The position numbers and the translations under genes were made by a program. The notes under the pieces are model-generated. The model was not told the origin of the DNA. It saw only the letters and a list, made by a program, of their open reading frames with translations, and made no database searches. From a virus, in the IMG/VR virus record IMGVR_UViG_3300034190_000381, positions 1-22,803 of that record: 22,803 nucleotides of DNA. The stretch is one strand, 5' to 3'. Position 1 is the first letter of the stretch. The number at the start of each line of letters is the position of its first letter. This document shows positions 5,557 to 12,108 of the stretch, piece by piece.

Positions 5557-6350
5557 TGACTAACGCAGTAGCAACAAAACAAAATGCAGAGTTAAGCACA
5601 GACTTAATGGACGACATCCTAGAATTTGCAGGTGAAGGCGCTGCCTTTGGTGCAGATGAGATGCAGATCCCGTTCGTTCGTGCGCTCCAAGCATTGTCCC
5701 CACAACTGGGCAAGAAGAAGCCTGAGTACATCGAAGGTGCGGAGCAGGGCGATCTGTTCAACACTGTGACAGGTGAGGTCTGGAAGGGCGATGATGGCGT
5801 AACGATCATCCCTTGCTACCAGACTACAAAGTATCTGGAGTTCACACCTCGTGACCAAGGTGGAGGATTCCGCGGCGAGATCAACCCTACTGATCCAATC
5901 CTGCAGCGCACCTCGCGTCAGGGTTCCAAGGAAATCCTTCCGACAGGCAACGAACTGGTCAAGTCTGATCAGCACTTCTGCTTGGTCATGAGCAATGACG
6001 GCGCATTCCAACCTGCTGTCATCGACATGAAGTCCACGCAACTGAAGGTCAGCCGTCGCTGGAAGACACAGATTGCTATGCAAAAGATCAAGCACCCGAA
6101 GACGGGAGTCATGGTTGTGCCACCGCTGTTCGCAACAATGTGGAAGATCACCACTGTTGAGGAGAGCAATGACCAAGGTACGTGGTTCACGCCTTCTGTT
6201 GAGAAGGTCGGTCTTGTAGAGACCCGTGAACTTATGCTCGAAGCCAAAGCCTTCCGCGACAGTGTCGCTGCGGGCGAAGTGAAAGCTGCTTCAGAGGGGG
6301 TTGTCCCACCATCTCCTTCTGTCCAACAGGATGACGACATCCCGTTCTAA
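5556..6350 (+). CDS. putative ssDNA-binding protein with SSB-type tail
   Basis: A 264-residue protein that probably coats single-stranded DNA in replication. The strongest sign is its C-terminus: a flexible Pro/Ser/Gln stretch (VVPPSPSVQQ) followed by the acidic tip DDDIPF, the same peptide that bacterial SSB uses to recruit replication and repair enzymes. The body is beta-rich and Gly/Pro-containing (VTIIPCYQTTKYLEFTPR, GGGFRGEINP, VSRRWKTQIAMQK, WKITTVEES), consistent with an OB-like fold, though I cannot align it with known SSB families. It lies between a coiled-coil gene and the primase and is followed by a hairpin that could limit downstream transcription. The function is inferred from the tail and context. 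Confidence 0.7.
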   Translation: MTNAVATKQNAELSTDLMDDILEFAGEGAAFGADEMQIPFVRALQALSPQLGKKKPEYIEGAEQGDLFNTVTGEVWKGDDGVTIIPCYQTTKYLEFTPRDQGGGFRGEINPTDPILQRTSRQGSKEILPTGNELVKSDQHFCLVMSNDGAFQPAVIDMKSTQLKVSRRWKTQIAMQKIKHPKTGVMVVPPLFATMWKITTVEESNDQGTWFTPSVEKVGLVETRELMLEAKAFRDSVAAGEVKAASEGVVPPSPSVQQDDDIPF

Positions 6351-6358
6351 GCAGCCTC

Positions 6359-6405
6359 GGGAGTGGCGACGACTGTTGGCGCATTCTCCACGCCACTCCC
6401 ATTTT
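6359..6405 (+). terminator. hairpin attenuator or terminator after the ssDNA-binding gene
   Basis: A perfect 10-bp inverted repeat (GGGAGTGGCG at 6359-6368 and CGCCACTCCC at 6391-6400) with a 22-base loop lies just after the stop of the ssDNA-binding gene and is followed by ATTTT. The stem is GC-rich and stable. Because the downstream primase is on the same strand without an obvious promoter, the hairpin may act as a partial terminator or mRNA stabiliser that raises ssDNA-binding protein relative to the rest. Confidence 0.65.
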
Positions 6406-6423
6406 CCACAACAGGAGCAGTAC

Positions 6424-7956
6424 ATGACACAGGCAAAGAGATTGCTTGCAGTATTCGTCGGTGCAAAGGCTGCACATGGCACGACCACAGTGGGTCGCAT
6501 CGGACGTAACGGTAAAGCAGAATCCAAAAGTATGATTGTCCGCAATCCTCTGACAGAAGAACTTGTTCAGGGCCACATAGATGGCAAGCAAGGTGTCGGG
6601 GCGATTCCAATCAACGAAGAAAACAAGTGCCAGTTTGGTGCGTTAGATATCGACATCTACGATCTCAACCACAACGAGGTGCAAGAGAAGATACAGAAGA
6701 TGAAGCTGCCCTTGATCCATTGCCGATCAAAGTCTGGCGGCGCACACCTGTACCTCTTCCTGAAAGAGATGGAGCAGGCTGCTGTTATCCGAGATTACCT
6801 GACCGAGATGTCTATAGCTTTAGGCTACAGCGGCTGCGAAGTATTCCCGAAGCAAGACACGATCATCGCGGAGCGTGGAGACGTAGGCAACTTCATCAAC
6901 ATGCCGTACTTTGATGCAGAGTTACCGCAGCGGTATGCCTTCAACGAGAAGTGCGAAGCCTTGGAACTCGACGATTTCTTGGATGCGGTGGACAAGGCAC
7001 GAGTTTCGCTGTCCGACCTCGAGGCTATGCGCCTGTCCAAGCCTCGCAAGTATTTCACAGACGGACCACCCTGCCTCGAGCATCTGTTCGCAGAGGGGCC
7101 TATATCTGAGTTCCGCAACAACACTTTCTTTAACGTGGCTCGGTACTGCAAGATGAAGAGCCCTGATGATTGGAAGGATGAGTTCGAGGGATACAACCGG
7201 ACTTTGTCCAGCCCTCCGCTACCGTCCAGCGAGATCGTCAACCTGAGTAAGCAGCACGAGAAGAAAGAGTATCTGTATACCTGCAAGGAAGAACCGATGC
7301 GCAGCTACTGCGATCCGGCGATCTGCGCTACTCGCAAGCACGGCATTGGATCCGATGGCCCAGACGCTGTGGCTGTAGGTGGACTTACAATTATGCTGTC
7401 GGAGCCTCGTCTGTTCTTTATGGACGTTGATGGTGACCGAATCCAGTTGAGCACGGAGCAGTTGCAGAACCAGACGTTGTTCCAGCGGGCGTGTATGGAT
7501 CAAAAGAACATGATGCCTCCGACGATGAAGCCTCAGAAGTGGCAGCAGTTGGTTAACAGTTTGATGCAAGGTGCTACCTTCTTGGATGTACCACCAGAAC
7601 TCACGATCTCAGGGCAGTTTAAGGATCACCTCCGCTCGTACTGCACAAGCCACGTACGAGCCATGTCTCCTGAAGAGATCGAAATGAACAAACCTTGGAC
7701 CGATGCAGGTACAACCAAGTTTAAACTCGATGGTCTTCTGGAGTATCTGCACCACCGTAGGTTCAGCGCACTGACCAGAGGGCAGATCATGCAGATGATC
7801 CGTGATCTTGGTGGCGACACTGGGAAACAGAACATAATGAAGCGCACCTCAAAGGGCGAGGCACGGTCCACGCTGCGATGCTGGGTAATCCCTGCGTTCG
7901 AAGAAGAGGAAATAGAACTACCAGTCAAGGAGATCTCAAATGACATCCCATTCTAA
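6424..7956 (+). CDS. archaeo-eukaryotic-type primase with SSB-like tail
   Basis: A 510-residue primase of the AEP superfamily, close to the TOTE-type or primase-polymerase branch, expected to make primers or extend DNA at phage forks. Visible: the metal motif ALDIDIYD (D75, D77), the RSKSGGAHLYLFL segment with the S-x-H motif (H108), and the third acidic site GCEVFPKQ (E139). After it comes PPCLEHL at 215-221, then YTCKEEP, SYCDPAICAT at 295-303; Cys217, 287, 296 and 301 form a four-cysteine set like the PriL C-terminal Fe-S/zinc domain. A winged-helix-like part follows, and the protein ends EISNDIPF. ATG at 6424 is chosen for its AGGAG site; an upstream TTG would overlap the ssDNA-binding gene and hairpin. 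Confidence 0.85.
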   Translation: MTQAKRLLAVFVGAKAAHGTTTVGRIGRNGKAESKSMIVRNPLTEELVQGHIDGKQGVGAIPINEENKCQFGALDIDIYDLNHNEVQEKIQKMKLPLIHCRSKSGGAHLYLFLKEMEQAAVIRDYLTEMSIALGYSGCEVFPKQDTIIAERGDVGNFINMPYFDAELPQRYAFNEKCEALELDDFLDAVDKARVSLSDLEAMRLSKPRKYFTDGPPCLEHLFAEGPISEFRNNTFFNVARYCKMKSPDDWKDEFEGYNRTLSSPPLPSSEIVNLSKQHEKKEYLYTCKEEPMRSYCDPAICATRKHGIGSDGPDAVAVGGLTIMLSEPRLFFMDVDGDRIQLSTEQLQNQTLFQRACMDQKNMMPPTMKPQKWQQLVNSLMQGATFLDVPPELTISGQFKDHLRSYCTSHVRAMSPEEIEMNKPWTDAGTTKFKLDGLLEYLHHRRFSALTRGQIMQMIRDLGGDTGKQNIMKRTSKGEARSTLRCWVIPAFEEEEIELPVKEISNDIPF

Positions 7957-8155
7957 CAAGCTGATGCGGGTATCAGACGTAGCAGAGTTGCTCGGGGTAT
8001 CTAAGTCCTACGTCTACAAGCTGGCGTCTACCGACCCATCATTCCCAGTACCGATCGTGCTTGGGTCCGAACACAAGAAGCGATCATCGAGCCGTTGGGT
8101 TCTGACAGAGATCGAGGACTGGGTGAACTCTAGACCACGGGGGAAAGAACTATGA
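7940..8155 (+). CDS. AlpA-like winged HTH protein
   Basis: A 71-residue MerR/excisionase-type HTH protein of the AlpA family. The helix-turn-helix MRVSDVAELLGVSKSYVYKL at 9-28 is followed by a wing around FPVPIVLGS, a basic HKKRSSSRW turn and the usual closing helix EIEDWVNSR at 57-65. AlpA proteins act as transcription regulators or recombination directionality factors. Its start lies in the last codons of the primase, and its stop overlaps the helicase start (ATGA). No integrase is visible here, so regulation or origin-related DNA binding is as likely as excision. Confidence 0.85.
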   Translation: MTSHSNKLMRVSDVAELLGVSKSYVYKLASTDPSFPVPIVLGSEHKKRSSSRWVLTEIEDWVNSRPRGKEL

Positions 8156-9681
8156 TACCCAATGCAAAGCTACTACTAGGTCCGCCTGGCTGCGGGAAAA
8201 CCTACCGCCTGATACAAGAGATTAAGGCTGCGCTTCAAGCTGGGACCCACCCGTCTCGCATTGGCGTGATCTCGTTCACTCGTAAGGCGATCGAGGAGAT
8301 GATCTCTCGCTCCTGTGCTGAGTTCAACCTACAGGCTAAAGACTTTCCGTACATGAAGACCAGTCATGCATTCGGGTTCCATGGACTTGGGCTCAAGACC
8401 ACAGACATCATGGACCCAGAGGACTACAACAACATTGGCAGGGAGATCGGCCTCACCTTCGAGGGCAAGGACTTCACGTCGGTTGACGGCGGCGTAACTC
8501 TCCCCACGATCGGTGGATCAGGGGCACGTTACCTGCAGCTGGACAGCCGTGCGCGTCTGCGGATGATCGACATCGAACAGGAATACAACGACGAAGCGGA
8601 TTGGAACCTGTTCTTTGCCAAGCTACAGCAACTGTCTGCCCAGTTGGTCGAGTACAAACGATCAGTGGACAAATACGATTTCGTTGACATGATCGAGCAG
8701 TACATCGAGCACGGCGAGGTTCCCAACTTGGACTACCTGTTCATTGACGAGGCCCAAGACTTCACGCCTCTACAGTGGGAGATGGCCAAGAAGATTGCTG
8801 CGTCTGCTGAGAACGTGTGGATCGCTGGAGATGATGACCAAGCCATCCACCGTTGGACAGGCGTGGATGTTAATCTGTTTAACAAAAGTTCGGACAACAT
8901 CGAGGTGCTGTCCCAGTCCTATCGCATACCCAAGTCGGTACACAGAGTAGCTAACAAGATCTCCAAGCGGATCGGTGGTCGTCACGAAAAGATCTTTACC
9001 TCTCGGGATGAGGAGGGCAGCGTAGAGTACGTCAACTACCTGTCCGAGGTTCCACTGTCCTCTGGGTCGTTTACTTTGATGGCTCGAACCAATGGGTACG
9101 TGTCTGAGATGGCGAACTACTTGCGGTCCAACGGGTTCAAGTATTCCCGCAATGGTAAGTCCAGCCTGTCCGATGATCTGGTCGGCAACATTATGACGTG
9201 GGACACCCTGTGCCAAGACAGACCTGTCGGTGTGCAGCAGATTAAAACGCTTTACTCTGGTGTTAAGAAGCAGGGTAAAGATGCGGTTGTCCGCAGAGGA
9301 TCAACTCAGATGCTGGATGCGTTGGCACCGGAAGACATGTTGGACATGGACACCCTGATCAAGGACTACGGTCTGCAAAGGGACGCCTCTAGCAGCGCAT
9401 ACGATGTGCTGAATGTTTCGTCCTCTGAGCGGGACTACATCGATGCAATCTTCCGCCGAGGAGAAGACCTTCTGTCTGCGCCTCGTATCAAGGTCTCCAC
9501 GTTCCATGCTATGAAGGGCGGGGAGGATGACAACTGCGTGGTTTGGACAGCATCGACCAAGGCCTGTGTGCAGAGCAAGTTCCCTGACGATGAGCACCGA
9601 GCGTTCTACGTTGGTGTTACCCGAGCCAGACACAATCTCTACATCCTGCAATCCGACAACAAGTATAGGTACTCGCTATGA
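8152..9681 (+). CDS. UvrD/PcrA-like SF1 DNA helicase
   Basis: A 509-residue superfamily 1A helicase that unwinds DNA 3'-5' by family precedent. Motifs in order: Walker A GPPGCGKT at 10-17 (K16), motif Ia VISFTRKAIEEM, Walker B FIDEAQD at 197-203, motif III GDDDQAIHRW at 226-235, motif IV SQSYRIP, motif V STFHAMKGGE at 449-458, and motif VI YVGVTRARHN at 486-495. It is considerably shorter than PcrA/UvrD (about 700 aa), mainly in the 1B/2B inserts, as common in phage enzymes. It sits between the AlpA-like protein and the polymerase genes. No DnaB-type replicative helicase is visible in the window, so it may serve at the fork, or it may act in recombination. Confidence 0.95.
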   Translation: MIPNAKLLLGPPGCGKTYRLIQEIKAALQAGTHPSRIGVISFTRKAIEEMISRSCAEFNLQAKDFPYMKTSHAFGFHGLGLKTTDIMDPEDYNNIGREIGLTFEGKDFTSVDGGVTLPTIGGSGARYLQLDSRARLRMIDIEQEYNDEADWNLFFAKLQQLSAQLVEYKRSVDKYDFVDMIEQYIEHGEVPNLDYLFIDEAQDFTPLQWEMAKKIAASAENVWIAGDDDQAIHRWTGVDVNLFNKSSDNIEVLSQSYRIPKSVHRVANKISKRIGGRHEKIFTSRDEEGSVEYVNYLSEVPLSSGSFTLMARTNGYVSEMANYLRSNGFKYSRNGKSSLSDDLVGNIMTWDTLCQDRPVGVQQIKTLYSGVKKQGKDAVVRRGSTQMLDALAPEDMLDMDTLIKDYGLQRDASSSAYDVLNVSSSERDYIDAIFRRGEDLLSAPRIKVSTFHAMKGGEDDNCVVWTASTKACVQSKFPDDEHRAFYVGVTRARHNLYILQSDNKYRYSL

Positions 9682-9971
9682 AACGTGATGAAGTATTAGA
9701 CACCGCAAAAGAACTGATCAATGGACAGAGGGCCAAGGACTACGGGGATGCGTTCGATAACTTCGAGCGGATCGCTGAAGGATGGAACGCCATCATCCGA
9801 GAGGCCATGGTTACCCACGGTTATGTGACCGAGCAGCACGTTGCGTTGATGATGGACTGGCTCAAGACAGCACGTCTGCTCAACGACTTGTCCAACGCAG
9901 ACTCATGGATCGATAAGTGTGGGTACAGTGCGCTTGGGGCAGAGTTTTCGGACAGAAAGACTAAGCCATGA
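9678..9971 (+). CDS. DUF6378-like phage protein
   Basis: A 97-residue helical protein matching the pattern of the DUF6378 family of phage proteins often found beside replication genes. Seen: RAKDYGDAFDNFERIAEGW at 18-36, HVALMMDWLKTARLL at 54-68, then D-SW-DKCGY near 75-82. The conserved Asp/Tyr/Trp and the MM--LK-AR helix are characteristic. The arrangement of acidic residues on helices recalls MazG-type all-alpha NTP pyrophosphohydrolases, but the typical EExxE motif is not present, so an enzymatic role is uncertain. It overlaps both neighbours at ATGA junctions, which ties its expression to the helicase and the polymerase. Confidence 0.75.
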   Translation: MKRDEVLDTAKELINGQRAKDYGDAFDNFERIAEGWNAIIREAMVTHGYVTEQHVALMMDWLKTARLLNDLSNADSWIDKCGYSALGAEFSDRKTKP

Positions 9972-11902
9972 GCCAGAAGAACCTGTTTTCGGAAGACGGC
10001 GGAGAGCATAGTGATCTTAGCTACCATATCAAAGGCGAGATGGATATCATCGAGGTCGATTGGAACATCCCTACTGAGTACCCTGATCTGACAGCCTACA
10101 AAGAAGTGGCCGTCGATCTGGAAACCAAAGACCCGAACCTGACAACCTTGGGCCCAGGTTGGGCGAGGAACGATGGGCACATCATAGGCATTGCTGTAGC
10201 TGCAGGAGAGTACAAGGGGTACTTCCCTATCCGGCACGAGAACGGGCACAACCTAGATCCGCGGATCACGATGAAGTGGCTGAAGAAGCAGATGTCTGTT
10301 CCGGGGATGGACGTGATCATGCACAACGCCACCTATGATGCGGGTTGGCTGAGAGCCGAGGGCGTCGAGATCGAGGGTCGTATCATCGACACGATGGTGA
10401 CAGGCGCATTGGTGGACGAGAACCGTTGGACCTTTGGCCTTGATGCGATGGCCCGTGACTATGCTGGTATCCGCAAGGACGAGAAGCTGCTCAAGGCTGC
10501 TGCTCTAGAGCGTGGACTAAACCCCAAGTCAGAGATGTACAAGCTGCCCCCTAAGTTTGTTGGTGGGTATGCTGAGATGGACGCTGTTGCTACGCTGGCA
10601 TTGTGGCAAGCCCTGAAGGTGCTGATCGACAAGGATGAACTGTGGGATGTTTGGAACCTTGAGATCGGCTTGATCCCCTGCATGTTGGACATGCGTACCA
10701 AGGGTGTGCGGGTGGATCTTGAGAAGGCAGAGCGCAACAAGAAGTCTCTCCGTGAGCAGAGCAAATACCTGCGTGGTGTGCTTGAGAAAGAAGCCAACAT
10801 GGACGTGGACATCTGGGCGTCCGCATCTATCCAGAAGATGTTCGACAAGCTGGATCTGGAATACCCAAGGACCGAGAAGGGTGCGCCATCATTCACCAAG
10901 TCATTTCTCAATGATCACCCAGCTAAGATCGCACAGGTTCTCGTCAAGCTGCGAGAGTTTGACAAAGCTGACAGCACGTTTATCGACAGCATCCTGCGAC
11001 ACGAAACCAACGGGCGCATCCATACGGAACTGCACTCCACACGTAGGGATCAGGGCGGCACGGTGACGGGTAGATTCTCGTCATCTAACCCTAACCTACA
11101 GCAGATTCCAGCACGAGACCCTGACATCAAGCGTTTGATCCGTGGCCTGTTCATACCAGAAGAGGGCTGCAAGTGGGGATCGTTTGACTACTCGAGCCAA
11201 GAGCCGAGGTTGTTGGTTCACTTCGCATCGATGATCCCGTCTACGATCAGGCATCCTGTTGTGGACGATATCGTGGAGGAGTTTAACAACGGTGACGTGG
11301 ACTTGCACCAGATGGTAGCGGACTTAGCTAACATCACACGTAAGCAAGCCAAGACCGTGAACCTCGGGATCATGTACGGCATGGGCGTGGCTAAACTGGC
11401 TGACCAGCTGGGCATTTCCAAGGAAGACGCCAAGGATCTGATCGAAAGACACCACACCAAAGTACCTTTCGTTAAAGGTCTGGCAGACTTGGCCTCTAAG
11501 CAGGGGGACAGGAACGGGCAGATACGCACCCTGATGGGCCGTAAGAGCCGCTTCCACCTCTGGGAGCCTGTCACCTTCGGAGCAGGCAAACCACTGCCCT
11601 ACGACGAAGCTGTGAAGGAGTACGGGGGTGCGGGTGGTAGAGGCATACGCCGTGCGTTTACATACAAGGCTCTGAACAAGCTGATCCAAGGATCGGCGGC
11701 GGACCAAACTAAAAAAGCTATGCTCGATTGCTACAACGAGGGGTTCACCCCTATGCTGACGGTGCATGACGAACTATGCTTTAACATAGAGAGTGAAGAA
11801 CAAACCGCTCGGATCAAAGAGATCATGGAGACGGGGATCAAGCTCTCTATACCATCGAAGATTGACGTAGACATAAAAGAAGATTGGGGAGAAATCGAAT
11901 GA
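9968..11902 (+). CDS. polA: family A DNA polymerase with 3'-5' exonuclease
   Basis: A 644-residue replicative polymerase of the Pol I type without a 5'-3' exonuclease domain. The proofreading domain is complete: Exo I VDLET (D50, E52), Exo II HNATYDAGW (D124) and Exo III YAEMD (Y201, D205). The polymerase part has TGRFSSSNPNLQQIP, motif A FDYSSQEPR (D407), the O-helix RKQAKTVNLGIMYGMG (about 458-473) and motif C VHDE (D601). In the O-helix the residue matching E. coli Phe762 is Leu466, while the following Tyr (equivalent of Tyr766) is kept. The gene is coupled to the DUF6378-like gene before and overlaps the next start. It is the core of the phage replisome. Confidence 0.97.
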   Translation: MSQKNLFSEDGGEHSDLSYHIKGEMDIIEVDWNIPTEYPDLTAYKEVAVDLETKDPNLTTLGPGWARNDGHIIGIAVAAGEYKGYFPIRHENGHNLDPRITMKWLKKQMSVPGMDVIMHNATYDAGWLRAEGVEIEGRIIDTMVTGALVDENRWTFGLDAMARDYAGIRKDEKLLKAAALERGLNPKSEMYKLPPKFVGGYAEMDAVATLALWQALKVLIDKDELWDVWNLEIGLIPCMLDMRTKGVRVDLEKAERNKKSLREQSKYLRGVLEKEANMDVDIWASASIQKMFDKLDLEYPRTEKGAPSFTKSFLNDHPAKIAQVLVKLREFDKADSTFIDSILRHETNGRIHTELHSTRRDQGGTVTGRFSSSNPNLQQIPARDPDIKRLIRGLFIPEEGCKWGSFDYSSQEPRLLVHFASMIPSTIRHPVVDDIVEEFNNGDVDLHQMVADLANITRKQAKTVNLGIMYGMGVAKLADQLGISKEDAKDLIERHHTKVPFVKGLADLASKQGDRNGQIRTLMGRKSRFHLWEPVTFGAGKPLPYDEAVKEYGGAGGRGIRRAFTYKALNKLIQGSAADQTKKAMLDCYNEGFTPMLTVHDELCFNIESEEQTARIKEIMETGIKLSIPSKIDVDIKEDWGEIE

Positions 11903-12108
11903 TGCATGTAGAAGATATCAAGGCCATGGGCTTTAAACAAATGCACACCGTCCAAGTGGAGGCCCTGTTGATGTTTGTACAGGACGCACTGAACCTAGCT
12001 GCGATGACCGAGGATCCAGAGATCGTTGCCGACGTTGAGCAGACGGCAGACGAACTGGTCCGCCTGTTCGGTGGCAACGGTGTCTCTATTAACTACGTCA
12101 TCGATTAG
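11899..12108 (+). CDS. small helical hypothetical protein (69 aa)
   Basis: A 69-residue acidic protein, last of the replication operon. It starts at an ATGATG overlapping the polymerase stop; either ATG could be used. Most of it is helical (VQVEALLMFVQDALNLAAM, then VADVEQTADELVRLFG) with a short beta-like end. No family is recognised. It ends convergently with the virion operon, with 11 bases of its 3' end lying opposite the final codons of the 1378-aa gene and no terminator between them. Confidence 0.6.
   Translation: MMHVEDIKAMGFKQMHTVQVEALLMFVQDALNLAAMTEDPEIVADVEQTADELVRLFGGNGVSINYVID

Noticed and set aside
5619-6176. 185-codon open frame on the minus strand opposite the ssDNA-binding gene
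   Set aside because: It lies wholly within a well-supported plus-strand gene with ribosome site, coupled start and a recognisable tail; its translation shows no motif.
6301-6423. 41-codon N-terminal extension of the primase from a TTG start
   Set aside because: It would overlap the ssDNA-binding gene and translate the hairpin; the ATG at 6424 has a clear AGGAG site and begins a plausible protein.
9678-9971. MazG-type NTP pyrophosphohydrolase call for the 97-aa protein
   Set aside because: The helical Asp/Glu layout is suggestive, but the EExxE metal motif is not present; the DUF6378 pattern fits better.
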